DNA of 64,000 nucleotides from Gluconacetobacter azotocaptans (GCF_014174355.1 NZ_JABEQF010000001.1:372001-436000); one strand, 5' to 3'. Counted from the first letter of the stretch, positions 19,507-29,167 are shown. Made by a program: numbers and translations. Notes: generated from the letters alone by a model not told the origin.

Positions 19507-19705
19507 GGAAATGCTGTCCCCGCCGGCCCGCGTCCCGCGCATGCCTGTGCGGCAACGGGCCTGATGTTTCGATTCCGGTAATGTTCGGATTGTCGCGCGG
19601 CGCGGTCAATATTATCGAAGCGAAAACGTTTCGCTATCCGGATGTCGGGGCGGACCGTTTCGCGGCGCGGGACCCTGCGCCGTATCGCAGCGCAGGCGGA
19701 ACATC

Positions 19706-20686
19706 ATGTCGCAGCAGGCACACAGGCCCGAAGCCTACGGACGCGAAGCTTTGGGGATCGCGTTCGCGTTCATCTGTCTGGCCATCGTGGGGGTCATGCC
19801 CATTATCTCGGACAGCCGTCCGGCCGGGTCCGACGCGCTGAGCTTCGCGTTGCTGATGTCGTTCTGGCAACTGGTCTGCTCGCTGCCGCTGGTGTGGCGC
19901 AAGGGGCAGGCCGCCGATGTGATCCTGGGTCGTGTCCGGACCACCGTGCCGCGCGGCTGGATGCATGTGGTGACTCTGGGCACCGGCATGATGTTCGGCC
20001 TGTCGACCTATGTGTTCGTGCTGTCGGTCGACAAGGCGGGTGAGGTCTCCACCGCCATCGCGCTGCAGGCCTATCCGCTGTTCTCGACGCTGTGGGAGGT
20101 CCTGTTCCTGGGCAAGCGCAAGAGCTGGCTGGAACTGGTCTTCACGCTGCTGATGATCCTGGCGCTGGTCTACCTGGCCACCAACGGCACCTTCCGGATC
20201 GCGGGCCTGTCCCTGTGGTTCCTGGTGGCGCTGGCCACGCCCCTGTTATGGAGCGTGGCGCACGTCGCGTTGAAAGAGGTTCTGGACCGCAGCGCCATCA
20301 CTCCGGCCCAGGTCACATTTTCGCGCCTGCTGGTCTCGACCTGCTTCCTGTTCGTGCTGTGGCTGTCGTCGGGCGGCGGGCAGGCGGGGCTGCGGGATGT
20401 CCTGTCGCCACGCTTTCAGGAACTCGCGCTGCTGCTGGGGGCGATCTATTATCTGGAACTGCTGACCTGGTTCCACGCGGTCCGGCATGTCGATGTGTCG
20501 GTCGCCAGTTCGATCACCATTCCGGCGCCCGCCCTGACGATGCTGATCGGGGCGGCGTTCATGCATGTGCCGGTCCGGTCGTACCAGGTCGCGGCCATGG
20601 GCGTGATCGTCGTGGGCATGTACGGGCTGCTTTATGCCGGCAAGCGCAAGCGGGTGGCGGCCGGCCGCATCCCTGCGGTGTCGTGA
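19706..20686 (+). CDS. EamA/DMT-family transporter
   Basis: This 326-residue membrane protein has about ten hydrophobic segments arranged as two EamA repeats, beginning with ALGIAFAFICLAIVGVMPI and ending with a Lys/Arg-rich cytoplasmic tail (AGKRKRVAAGR). The family exports amino acids and other small metabolites through the inner membrane. It is divergent from the ATC hydrolase-like gene and convergent with the DUF1330-like gene at 20711. Substrate is unknown. Confidence 0.85.
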   Translation: MSQQAHRPEAYGREALGIAFAFICLAIVGVMPIISDSRPAGSDALSFALLMSFWQLVCSLPLVWRKGQAADVILGRVRTTVPRGWMHVVTLGTGMMFGLSTYVFVLSVDKAGEVSTAIALQAYPLFSTLWEVLFLGKRKSWLELVFTLLMILALVYLATNGTFRIAGLSLWFLVALATPLLWSVAHVALKEVLDRSAITPAQVTFSRLLVSTCFLFVLWLSSGGGQAGLRDVLSPRFQELALLLGAIYYLELLTWFHAVRHVDVSVASSITIPAPALTMLIGAAFMHVPVRSYQVAAMGVIVVGMYGLLYAGKRKRVAAGRIPAVS

Positions 20687-20710
20687 TAGGTAGGTGCGGC
20701 CGGGCGCGCC

Positions 20711-20998
20711 TTACGTGCCCTGGACGATGACCACCCGATAGGCCGATCCCCGGTGCCGATGTCGGGCGACAGCCTGGTAGGCCGGGCTGTCGTACCACGC
20801 GCGGGCGTGGGTCATGGTGGGGAATTCCACGATCACGACCCCTTCCGGTGCGGCGCCTTCCAGAACGTCCTGAGTGCCGTAGGCGGCGAGAATGCGGACC
20901 GGATGGCCCTCGAAGGTCGGCGCCACCGCCTGCATGTAGGCGTCGAGTTCCGCCTGATCCGTGGTGTTTTCGCGGGTGAAGACGATATAGGCGGACAT
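20711..20998 (-). CDS. DUF1330 family protein
   Basis: This 95-residue ferredoxin-fold protein starts MSAYIVFTRENTTDQAELDAY and includes GVVIVEFPTMTHARAWYDSPAYQ, the standard DUF1330 pattern. The ATG at 20998 has AGGAGGT about nine bases upstream, which decides the start. It lies 72 bases downstream of the acyl-CoA dehydrogenase-like gene on the same strand and may share its transcript. Biochemical function is not known for the family. Confidence 0.85.
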   Translation of the reverse strand: MSAYIVFTRENTTDQAELDAYMQAVAPTFEGHPVRILAAYGTQDVLEGAAPEGVVIVEFPTMTHARAWYDSPAYQAVARHRHRGSAYRVVIVQGT

Positions 20999-21070
20999 GT
21001 CGCGGACCTCCTGAGCGGGTAGCAAGGCCGAGACTGACACGCCACGCGGGTTTTTCCAAAAGGGGCGTTG

Positions 21071-22231
21071 TTATTCGGGCGGGGGCGTCAGGGCGGCCCG
21101 GCCGGCGGCAGCCAGCGCCACGTCGGCCTGCGGCGTGTGGATGCGGGCGCACAGCACGTCGCGGTAATGGCGTTCCAGCGGATTATCCTGGCTCAGCGCC
21201 GGATTGCCGATGGCGGCGACGGCCTGCTCGACCGCGCGGATCGCGTTTTCGGTCGTCAGATGTTTGACCAGGTTGGCGTCGAGGGCCGACAGGGTTTCGC
21301 GGTCGTGCCGGTCGAGCGCATCGGCCAGCAGGGCGCGATTGGTCATCAGCAGCCCGTCGATTTCACCCAGCAGGCTGTGGAAACGCGGCAGGGTGGCCAG
21401 CGGCTGGCCCAGGTTGGCGGGAACGCGCGCGTGCAGGAAGGAGATCAGCCAATTCCGGGCGGAGCGCGCCACGCCGTCGTACAAGGCACCGATGACGAGG
21501 GCATGGGTGCTTTCCGCGCCGCTGTCGCGCCGGGCCCAGTCCTGGGGCGGACGCAGATCCACCAGATGGTCGTCCGGCAGCGCGACATTGTCGAAGACGA
21601 TGGTGTGGCTGCCGGTCGCACGCATGCCCATCTGACGCCACGTCCGCTCGATCCGGACCCCCGGTGCGTCCAGCGGCACCAGCGCCTGCCCGGTGCGGGG
21701 CGTGTCCTCGCGCGTGCTGACCCAGGCGATGCCCCAGCGCAGCGCGGTGGAGCCGGTGGAATAGATCTTGCTGCCGTTCAGGCGCCATGTCGTGCCGTCG
21801 TGGTGCAGCACCGTCGCCGGCATGCCGCCCCGGGCGGGGGTGCCCAGTTCGGGTTCGACCCGCAAGGCGTTCAGCAACGCGCCGTCGCGCACCGCCGCCG
21901 TCGAGACCAGTCGGTGCACGTTCTCGGGCCATCGGCCGGACTGGACGATCGCGGCGTGCTGCAGATATTGCATCGACAGGATCAGCGCCGTGGACGGATC
22001 GCCCTGGGCGATCGTCCCGACCACCTCGGCGACCTGGCGCAGGCCCAGTGCGTGACCGCCATAGCGGGACGGCACCGTCAGGGCCAGTAGCCCGGCCTGG
22101 CGCAGATCGTCCAGATTTCCGGTCGCGATTTCGCCGGACCGGTCGTAGGTGGCGGCCCGCGCGGCGAAACGCGCGGTCAGGGTCCGCAGCAGGTCGGGCG
22201 TGTAGGGAAGCCGCGGGTGCATGCCGTCCAT
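21071..22231 (-). CDS. acyl-CoA dehydrogenase-like flavoprotein
   Basis: This 386-residue protein shows the acyl-CoA dehydrogenase fold: a helical N-domain with LRQAGLLALTVPSRYGGHALGL, a middle beta domain (WRLNGSKIYSTGSTALRWGIAWV) and a helical C-domain ending near AALTPPPE. The family includes true acyl-CoA dehydrogenases and reduced-flavin monooxygenases of the DszC/SfnB type. The absence of neighbouring beta-oxidation genes leaves both open. It stands alone apart from the small DUF1330 gene downstream. A 12-base-pair hairpin terminator separates it from the TonB receptor upstream. Confidence 0.8.
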   Translation of the reverse strand: MDGMHPRLPYTPDLLRTLTARFAARAATYDRSGEIATGNLDDLRQAGLLALTVPSRYGGHALGLRQVAEVVGTIAQGDPSTALILSMQYLQHAAIVQSGRWPENVHRLVSTAAVRDGALLNALRVEPELGTPARGGMPATVLHHDGTTWRLNGSKIYSTGSTALRWGIAWVSTREDTPRTGQALVPLDAPGVRIERTWRQMGMRATGSHTIVFDNVALPDDHLVDLRPPQDWARRDSGAESTHALVIGALYDGVARSARNWLISFLHARVPANLGQPLATLPRFHSLLGEIDGLLMTNRALLADALDRHDRETLSALDANLVKHLTTENAIRAVEQAVAAIGNPALSQDNPLERHYRDVLCARIHTPQADVALAAAGRAALTPPPE

Positions 22232-22310
22232 CGTCGTGCCTTCGGGTATGATGGCCGACGTTACGGCCCCGCCGAGCGATCATCAAGCCGTGATGACGGT
22301 GGGCCGTACA

Positions 22311-22352
22311 GGCAAAGACCCGCCCTGCCGGCAGGCAGGACGGGTCTTTGCC
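22311..22352 (-). terminator. strong hairpin terminator after the TonB receptor gene
   Basis: GGCAAAGACCCG (22311-22322) and CGGGTCTTTGCC (22341-22352) form a perfect 12-base-pair stem, with CCTGCCGGCAGG inside extending the structure. It lies 18 bases past the stop of the TonB-dependent receptor gene, so it most likely ends that transcript. Confidence 0.75.
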
Positions 22353-22370
22353 GCGTGGGACCGGATTCGA

Positions 22371-24677
22371 TCAGAACGCGGTCGAAATCGTCCCGGTCAT
22401 GGAGAAGCGCGGCTCTACCATGAAGGAGTTGCCATAGCCGGCATAGGGGGCAAGGTTGCCGCTCCACACGGGGTGGGAGTTGAGGTCCTTGGCGCTGTAG
22501 ACCACGCCCATCGCGCCGGTGCGGACGATGGACCCGGTCAGGTTCGTGAAGTTCAGGCGGAAGGTCGGCGACTTGGCGAACAGGAAGGGCGAGAAATGAT
22601 AGCCCAGCGACAGCGTGTCCGTCACGAAGCCCGGCATGCGCTGGTCGCCTGCCACGCTGACCGATTGCGGGCCGGTGTAATGGACGTTCCCGTTCGCGAA
22701 GAACCCCTTGTAGGTGTAGGTCAGTCCGAAGTTCGCCATCACACGTGGCGCCATGACCGCCTGCGTGCCCTTCGAATGGATCAGCGTGTTCGAATAGGGA
22801 TCGAGCACGTCGCTGTCCTGCGTGGCGTGGAGATATTCGACCGACGCATAAGGGCTGAAACCGTGTATGGAGCGGCCCGCCACCATCACGTCGAAGCCGC
22901 GCATGGTCTGGTTGCCGATCGAGAACGGCGAGAAGCTGTTCATGCCGACGTATTGGTTCACGATACGGTTCGTGACGTTGTAGTTGAACAGCGCCACGTC
23001 GGCGATGATGTATTTGTCGTGATACCGGTATCCCAGTTCTTCCTTGATGGAATACTGGTTTTTCAGGAAATTCGGGCTGGTGGGCAGCCATCCCATGTCA
23101 ACCGCGCTGGGCTGGCGATAATCGCCTTCCGCGTTGACATAGATCTGGTGATGCTCGTTGAACGTGTAGCCGATAGACAGCTGCGGCAGCGGTTCGGTCG
23201 TGTTGGTATTGTAACGGCTGTACGGATCCGCGGTCCAGCTGTTGGCCATCACGAATTTGAAGCCGGCATGGATCACCAGCTTGTCATACAGGTATTTCGC
23301 GTTGTCCTGCACGAACAGGGAATGGAGTTCGTAGCCAGCATCCTGTCCATAGGGCGCCGTGGTCTTGTAAAGTTCCCACGGGCTCGGCGGGGTGCCGTCC
23401 GGGTTCGTCTGGCCGCTGGGGTAGGACTGGAGCGTGTAGGTATTCTCGTACCAATATCCCGCGGAGACCTCGTTGTGCGAATCGATCCGGTAGCCGAGCT
23501 TCGCCACCGCGCCCACCTGGCGCGTCGAATTCTGCAGGAAGAAGTTGGTCAGGTTGGGGCCGGTGTAAGGGCCGCCCGCGCCATTGTCGATCGGATTGCC
23601 CGGAGATGCGTCCCAGCCCTGGCCGAAGCTGAAATAGGGCTGCAGGTCGAAGCTGAAGCGCGCCGGCAGCACCAGATGGAGCGGCGCGGTCAGGAAAACC
23701 TGGTTCCAGTGATCGTTGTTGTTCTTCCAGTAATTGTCGCTGGTCGGGTCGGCGGTGCGGCCGTATCCCGTTCCGGTATGCTTGTATTTATAGAATTCCT
23801 GCGCGGTCGGGTAATTGTCGATGATGAAATCTTCATTGTTCCACGACAGGAAGACCTTGGCGGTCGAACCGTTTTCCCAATCCTTCTGCACACTGAAATC
23901 CAGATGCTGGCGATCGTTGGCGCCGGCGCCCATCCAGGGGCGGTTGTGCGTGTGAGAGAACGAGATATAGCTGCGCACGCCGCTGTTGCCGATATCGCCG
24001 GATTCCAGGCGAAGGAACTCGCGCGACAGATTGTTCGTCCCGTAGGAGAAATCCATCAGCCCGCCGAATTTATGCGACGCGGTGTGCGAACGCTCGTCCA
24101 TCACACCGCCGGCCGCCGACATGACCGGCAGATCGGTCGCCGAACTGCCCGGCGTCACGTTGACCTCCTCCAGATTTTCCGAATCGATGTCCTCGGCCAT
24201 GTATTTCGCCGCCGCGGCCGGTGCGCCGTCGATCATCAGACCCATGTCGAGGTCGGTCAGGCCGCGCACCTGGATCATGCCGCCCTGCATGCCGGCGGTA
24301 TCGGGGGTCGACACGCTCACGCTCGGCAGGTTCTTGATCAGGTCGAGCGCGGTGCTGGTGGGCGCGCGCATCTCGATATATTCTTTCGCGACGGTCTGCA
24401 CCGTGTGGGGCGCCGTCTCCAGCCGCATCATGCCGCCGCCGCCATTCAGGGCCTGCCGCGACGAGACGACCGAAATGTCTTCGGCGCTGCGCGGCGTCGT
24501 GGTTTGCGGGCGCGCGACGGGCGCCGTGGCGGGCGTGGGATGGTGCGCGGTAGCGGCCGCCTGGGTCGCGGCGGCTGCCGGAAACTCCGGCCATGCCGCA
24601 ATACAGACCACACCTGCCAGGCAGGACATGGCCTGCAGCCGGTTTCGTAGCCCCGGCGTCCGATGATAGCGCGTCAT
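22371..24677 (-). CDS. TonB-dependent outer-membrane receptor
   Basis: This 768-residue protein has a signal peptide (through about residue 36, AAAATQAA), a possible TonB box (EDISVVSS near residue 66), a plug domain (about 80-210: TALDLIKNLPSVSV and GGMIQVRGLTDLDMGLMIDG) and a beta-barrel to the C-terminal TISTAF with terminal Phe. These receptors import scarce ligands across the outer membrane using energy from TonB-ExbBD. The ligand cannot be read from sequence. It is divergent, across a 706-base gap, from a purine nucleoside permease-like gene with the ammonium transporter beyond, which hints at nitrogenous compounds. I see no Fur box in front of it. Confidence 0.92.
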   Translation of the reverse strand: MTRYHRTPGLRNRLQAMSCLAGVVCIAAWPEFPAAAATQAAATAHHPTPATAPVARPQTTTPRSAEDISVVSSRQALNGGGGMMRLETAPHTVQTVAKEYIEMRAPTSTALDLIKNLPSVSVSTPDTAGMQGGMIQVRGLTDLDMGLMIDGAPAAAAKYMAEDIDSENLEEVNVTPGSSATDLPVMSAAGGVMDERSHTASHKFGGLMDFSYGTNNLSREFLRLESGDIGNSGVRSYISFSHTHNRPWMGAGANDRQHLDFSVQKDWENGSTAKVFLSWNNEDFIIDNYPTAQEFYKYKHTGTGYGRTADPTSDNYWKNNNDHWNQVFLTAPLHLVLPARFSFDLQPYFSFGQGWDASPGNPIDNGAGGPYTGPNLTNFFLQNSTRQVGAVAKLGYRIDSHNEVSAGYWYENTYTLQSYPSGQTNPDGTPPSPWELYKTTAPYGQDAGYELHSLFVQDNAKYLYDKLVIHAGFKFVMANSWTADPYSRYNTNTTEPLPQLSIGYTFNEHHQIYVNAEGDYRQPSAVDMGWLPTSPNFLKNQYSIKEELGYRYHDKYIIADVALFNYNVTNRIVNQYVGMNSFSPFSIGNQTMRGFDVMVAGRSIHGFSPYASVEYLHATQDSDVLDPYSNTLIHSKGTQAVMAPRVMANFGLTYTYKGFFANGNVHYTGPQSVSVAGDQRMPGFVTDTLSLGYHFSPFLFAKSPTFRLNFTNLTGSIVRTGAMGVVYSAKDLNSHPVWSGNLAPYAGYGNSFMVEPRFSMTGTISTAF

Positions 24678-25383
24678 TCTCTGTTACCCTTCATTCTTTC
24701 CACCAGCCGCGGCACGACTCTGTCCTGACTCGCGTTATGTCGTTACTTGGATATGGCCCTGCCTAACAGGAGGGGACCCGTTTGTCGCCATGGATTGATT
24801 GCATTCAGAGCCCGTAAACCAAAAATAGCGCCTTCGCAGGCTGGCGCCCGGCCTGGATGCATCGTCCGCGCCGCGCCTTTCAACAGTATGAAACTGATGA
24901 GAGTTCAGTAATATTCAACAGAAAAGACATCAATCAACAAGACCTGGTCGGGGTAGTATTTGTTTATATTTTCTAATATTTTAAGATTTCGCGTTGGATG
25001 TTGCCCTGTTCGCAAAGATCTTCAGGAACGGTCCGGGATCGTTACATAATGTGCAACGGAACATGTCTCAAGGATAAAAAAAGGAACAGATCGTTGCCGT
25101 TTTGCGAGCGGTATGATTTCCCGTCGGAATAGGCTGCGGCCGGCACGCTGTCCCAGGTTGACCTTGCCACGGCGCAATTCCTGCATATCTTCGATCCGGG
25201 TATGAATGTTATTAAAAATCCTGCATCACCTGCTGGTCATCCAGGGGAGTGGTGCTTTACTTGCTTTACCGGGCGCTCGGCCCATCCGATCCTGTTTTGC
25301 AGACAGTGGCTTGGAGTCGGCTGCATCTATATCGCATTTGAAATGATTTGCCCCGTTGGGAATGGCGGAAAGGAAGAATGGTA
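24678..25383. other. long divergent intergenic region, no gene recognised
   Basis: The 706 bases between the TonB receptor and the nucleoside permease-like gene are lower in GC than their surroundings, especially 24890-25080. A 60-codon ORF at 25202-25384 lacks a ribosome-binding site and resembles nothing. I found no RNA gene, no clear riboswitch core and no inserted element; the region presumably carries the two divergent promoters and may hold control sites. Confidence 0.5.
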
Positions 25384-26463
25384 ATGAACCGGCATTCGGT
25401 GTGGGGATATGTGGCGCTGGCGGTCATCGGCCTGTCTGTGCCGGCGCGGGCGGCTGAGGATGTACGGGCGGTCGTGATCGCGAATTGGGAAAACGGCGCC
25501 GATCGTGGCGACGCACCCGGTGAGTACCAGGACTGGGTGGAGCGCGAGCATCTGGATACGAAAATCGCGATCCGGGGGGCGCCGGACGTCGTGCGCCGGA
25601 ACCGTGCCGGTTTGTACGGTGTCGTCCTGCGGCATGGCGTGACCGACCTTGCGGCCTTCGTTCTGGACCCGCGTTTCGATTTTCATCACACCTATTGGCT
25701 GTTTACCGGCATTTCCGGCATCGATCCGCACGCGGCATCGGTGGGCAGCGTCGCCTGGGCGCGCTGGGTGGTGGATGGCGATGCGTTACGCGAGATCGAC
25801 GATCGCGACATTCCAAAGGATTGGCCTTATGGCCTGTATGCCATCGGGGCATCGCGTCCCGACACGTTGCCCGCGAATCCAAATCATTACGGATCAGTGA
25901 CGGACGTCGCGGAACTGACCAAGGCCTATCCCCTCAACCAGGGGCTGGCACGCTGGGCTTTCGCGATCAGCCGCAAGGCCGTCCTGGCGGACGATCCGGC
26001 CGTGGCCGCCCGGCGGCGGGCATGGACAGGTTTTCCCCAGGCACAACGGCCGCCTTTCGTCCTGATGGGCGAGACGCTGGGCGCCGAGCGCTACTGGCAC
26101 GGCGCGGGGCGGAACCTCTGGGCGGAGAATTGGGTGAAGCTGTGGACCGGCGGCCAGGGCCGGTTCGTGATGACGAACGAGGAAAGCCAGACCTATCAGC
26201 GGGAAATGCGGACATTGGCCGCCCTCGGCTTCGTCGATGCCGGTCGCATCATGGTCCTGCGGTCGGGCAGCAACTTCTCCATGCCGCCGCCGGGCGTGCC
26301 GGTGACGCAGTCAATGGGGGACGAGGGGCCGGGGCAGGCCGTGGCGTTCGATAACAACGAACGGGCGGGGGCGCCTGTCCTGGCCGAGATCCTGTCTCAT
26401 TGGGACCGGTATCGCGATCATGTTCCTTCCGCCGGGCCGGACGACCCGGGTGTTTCCCCGTGA
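25384..26463 (+). CDS. purine nucleoside permease (NUP) family protein, exported
   Basis: This 359-residue protein has a signal peptide (MNRHSVWGYVALAVIGLSVPARA, cleavage after about residue 23) and then the NUP family core, whose motifs include VVRRNRAGLYGVVLRHGVTD, YWLFTGISGIDPHAASVGSVAWARWVVDG and WTGGQGRFVMTNEESQTY. The fold of this family resembles nucleoside phosphorylases, and fungal members are linked to nucleoside uptake. The ATG at 25384 has AGGAAG about seven bases ahead, so I preferred it over the ATG at 25378. Standing next to a TonB receptor and AmtB, it may take part in scavenging of purine nitrogen. That role is inference. Confidence 0.8.
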   Translation: MNRHSVWGYVALAVIGLSVPARAAEDVRAVVIANWENGADRGDAPGEYQDWVEREHLDTKIAIRGAPDVVRRNRAGLYGVVLRHGVTDLAAFVLDPRFDFHHTYWLFTGISGIDPHAASVGSVAWARWVVDGDALREIDDRDIPKDWPYGLYAIGASRPDTLPANPNHYGSVTDVAELTKAYPLNQGLARWAFAISRKAVLADDPAVAARRRAWTGFPQAQRPPFVLMGETLGAERYWHGAGRNLWAENWVKLWTGGQGRFVMTNEESQTYQREMRTLAALGFVDAGRIMVLRSGSNFSMPPPGVPVTQSMGDEGPGQAVAFDNNERAGAPVLAEILSHWDRYRDHVPSAGPDDPGVSP

Positions 26464-26555
26464 TCGGGCTCCAAGGCGGCTAGGACCGGTAACTGTTGGT
26501 TCAGGTCAAAGCCAGCCTGTCCCGCCAGCGATGTCATTGCGTTCATGGGGCGATA

Positions 26556-27878
26556 TCAGTCGTGCAGCATCTCGCCATGCAGGGCGATATCGAGGCCTTC
26601 ACGTTCCACATCCGGCGAGACGCGCAGGCCGCATACCCGCTGCACGATGACCAGGATCAGGGCGGTCGCCACGATCGTCCACAGGACGATCACGCCGATG
26701 GCTTTCGACTGGACCAGCAACTGGTGCCAGTTGCCGTCCAGCAGCCCCGAATGCTCCGGGCCGCCGACCAGACGGGTGGCGAATATGCCCGTCAGGAACG
26801 CGCCCACGATGCCGCCGATGCCATGAATGGCCCAGACGTCCAGCGCATCGTCATATTTGAAGTGATGCTTCGGCCAGTTGACGGCCCATAGGCAGATCAC
26901 GCCGCCGATCAGCCCCATGACCAGCGCGCCGGATACGGTGACGAAGCCGCAGGCCGGGGTAATGACGACCAGGCCCGCGATCGCCCCGGACAGCGCGCCC
27001 AGCAGGCTGGGCTTGCCGTGCAGTTTCCACTCCGCCAGTGTCCACGACACCAGCGCGGCCGAGGCCGCGATCTGGCTGTTCAGGATGGCCAGCGCCGCTG
27101 TGGGGCCGGCCGACAGCGCCGATCCGCCATTGAAGCAGAACCAGCCCATCCACAGCAGCGAGCCGCCGATCATCGTCAGCAGGATATTGTGCGGCGCCAT
27201 GTTCTCCGACCCCAGGCCCATGCGCCTGCCCAGCACGAGGCAGGCCAGCAGCGCGGAGGTGCCGCTGGTGATGTGCACCACTGTTCCGCCGGCGAAATCC
27301 AGTTCGCCGCTTTGCCCCAGCAGGCCGCCAGGCCCCCAGACCATGTGGGCGACGGGGCAATAGATCAGCAGCACCCACAGGACCGCGAACAGCATGGCGG
27401 CGGTGAATTTCATCCGGTCTGCCGTGGCGCCCAGCACGATCAGCGGTGTGATCGTCGCGAAAGTCAGTTCGAACATCACATAGAGATATTCCGGGATCGT
27501 CGGCGCGCCCGGCGACACGGAATTGAGCGAAACCCCGGCCAGAAACGCCCGGCCGAACCCGCCCAGCACCGGCGTGCCGGGCGAGAAGACAAGGCTGTAG
27601 CCACAGACGACCCAGATCAGCGACACCAGTGCGCAGCCCGTCGCGCATTGCATCGCGATGGCCAGCACGTTCTTCTTGCGCACCATCCCGCCATAGAACA
27701 GGGCAAGGCCCGGCAGCAGCATCAGCGACGTGAAGACGGACGACACCAGGATCCAGGCCGTGTCGCCGCCGGACAGCGACGGGCCCGTATCGGCCGCTGA
27801 AGCGGCCGTCACCGGGGCAAGGCAGAGAAAAAGCGCGAAAAGGGAGAGGAGAGGGGGAGGAAGACGGACGATTGTCAT
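26556..27878 (-). CDS. amtB: ammonium transporter AmtB
   Basis: This 440-residue inner-membrane channel conducts ammonia/ammonium. It has a signal-like N-terminus (LSLFALFLCLAPVTAASA) and eleven hydrophobic segments. The pore residues are present: Asp/His in LDFAGGTVVHITSG and the second His in DVWAIHGIGGIVGAFLTG. The ATG at 27878 starts the signal segment; a longer frame to 27956 would run into the divergent gap. No glnK lies next to it in the window, which is unusual because amtB is commonly paired with glnK. Nitrogen control therefore must be inferred from other loci. Confidence 0.95.
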   Translation of the reverse strand: MTIVRLPPPLLSLFALFLCLAPVTAASAADTGPSLSGGDTAWILVSSVFTSLMLLPGLALFYGGMVRKKNVLAIAMQCATGCALVSLIWVVCGYSLVFSPGTPVLGGFGRAFLAGVSLNSVSPGAPTIPEYLYVMFELTFATITPLIVLGATADRMKFTAAMLFAVLWVLLIYCPVAHMVWGPGGLLGQSGELDFAGGTVVHITSGTSALLACLVLGRRMGLGSENMAPHNILLTMIGGSLLWMGWFCFNGGSALSAGPTAALAILNSQIAASAALVSWTLAEWKLHGKPSLLGALSGAIAGLVVITPACGFVTVSGALVMGLIGGVICLWAVNWPKHHFKYDDALDVWAIHGIGGIVGAFLTGIFATRLVGGPEHSGLLDGNWHQLLVQSKAIGVIVLWTIVATALILVIVQRVCGLRVSPDVEREGLDIALHGEMLHD

Positions 27879-28078
27879 GAACCCCAGCCTACCCTTCGGA
27901 ATAGTCGCCTGCCTGTCCGCGCCGTCGGGACGGGTCACGAATTCGTTGCGCATCATTCATGGTGTGTCGCGCGTTGACAAGGCTGTGCGGGCCAGCCGGG
28001 CCCGTGGCGCGTGACGTTTCCCTGCGACGTCGGGTGGGCCTATACTGGATTGCAGCCGGCAAAAGGAACGTCCGCCTT

Positions 28079-28741
28079 ATGTCTTCCTCTCCTCCCGGAC
28101 CCGCGGCCGCCAACCCATCTGATATCGAGGACCTGACGACCGGATCGTCCGCTCCGCCGGTCAGGGAGATGACGCTGGAGGAATCGCTGGGAAGCCAGCT
28201 CCGGCTGCTGCGCCGGCAGGCGGATCTGCGTGGGGGCGATGTGGCGCATACGGCCGGCATTTCGCTCAGCATGCTGTCGAAGATCGAAAACGGCCAGATT
28301 TCGCCGTCGCTGTCGACGTTGCAGGCGGTCTGCCGGGCGTTGAATGTGCCGCTCAGCCAGCTTTTCTCGACGTTCGAGGAACAGCGCGACTGTTCCTTTG
28401 TCCGCTCGGGCCAGGGCGTGGTGATCGAACGACGTGGCACAAAGGCGGGGCACGAATATCAGCTTCTGGGCCATCTGCTGGGGGGCGCGCTGGTGATGGA
28501 GCCCTATCTGATCACCCTGCATGAGGACGCCCAGCCGTATACCAATTTCCGGCATAACGGGGTGGAACTGATCTACATGCTCTCCGGCCGGGTGGTGTAC
28601 CGGCACGACACCGACACTTACGAGATGGGGCCGGGCGATACGTTGCTGTTCGACAGCGGCTCCCCGCACGGGCCGGAAAAACTGCTGGAAAAGCCCATGA
28701 CCTATCTTTCGATCATCGCCTATCCCCGATCGGCGGATTAG
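28079..28741 (+). CDS. XRE-family regulator with C-terminal cupin domain
   Basis: This 220-residue protein has a helix-turn-helix at about residues 36-90 (LGSQLRLLRRQADLRGGDVAHTAG, SMLSKIENGQISPSLSTLQAVCRAL) and a cupin domain at about 140-210 (NGVELIYMLSGRVVYRHDTDTYEMGPGDTLLFDSGSPHGP). This architecture is common for regulators sensing small amine or organic-acid ligands. It is divergent from amtB with about 200 bases between starts, so regulation of ammonium uptake or of nitrogen use is plausible. A TATACT near 28032 could be its -10 element, without a good -35. Confidence 0.85.
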   Translation: MSSSPPGPAAANPSDIEDLTTGSSAPPVREMTLEESLGSQLRLLRRQADLRGGDVAHTAGISLSMLSKIENGQISPSLSTLQAVCRALNVPLSQLFSTFEEQRDCSFVRSGQGVVIERRGTKAGHEYQLLGHLLGGALVMEPYLITLHEDAQPYTNFRHNGVELIYMLSGRVVYRHDTDTYEMGPGDTLLFDSGSPHGPEKLLEKPMTYLSIIAYPRSAD

Positions 28742-28783
28742 ACGCTGCTACGTGAGTCCGCGGGCGGGGGCAATGCGGAGGGC

Positions 28784-29167
28784 TTAGCCGACCTGATAGA
28801 GTTCCAGCGGCAGGTCGTCGGGATCGGCGAAGAAGGTGAAATCGCGGCCGGTCAGTTCGTCCGTCCGGATGGGCTCGACCTCGATTCCTGCCTGCTGCAG
28901 GTGGCGGACCGCCGCCGGCAGGTCGGACACCGCGAAGGCCAGATGCCGCAGGCCGCAGGCTTCCGGGCGAGAAACCCGCGGTGGCGGGGCGGGAAAGGAA
29001 AACAGCTCGATCTGGGTGGCGCCGACAGCCAGGTCGCATTTCCAGGACGCGCGTTCGGCGCGATAGGTTTCACGGATGATCGGCAGGCCGAGAATGCGGG
29101 AGTAGAAATCCTTCGATCGCGCGTAGTCCGAGCAGATGATGGCGACATGGTGAATGGCGTCGATCAT
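28784..29167 (-). CDS. VOC-superfamily metalloprotein (glyoxalase/dioxygenase-like)
   Basis: This 127-residue protein begins IDAIHHVAIICSDYARSKDFYSRILGLPII and includes GLRHLAFAVSDLPAAVRHLQ and FFADPDDLPLELYQVG. These carry the His and Glu metal ligands of the VOC fold, with a general glyoxalase I-like pattern closest to the short gloA2-type proteins. The ATG at 29167 precedes the first strand. It is convergent with the XRE-cupin gene and divergent from the small ORF at 29309. Substrate unknown. Confidence 0.85.
   Translation of the reverse strand: MIDAIHHVAIICSDYARSKDFYSRILGLPIIRETYRAERASWKCDLAVGATQIELFSFPAPPPRVSRPEACGLRHLAFAVSDLPAAVRHLQQAGIEVEPIRTDELTGRDFTFFADPDDLPLELYQVG

Noticed and set aside
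25202-25384. 60-codon ORF in the long intergenic gap
   Set aside because: No ribosome-binding site, no family resemblance, and it runs into the start of the next gene.
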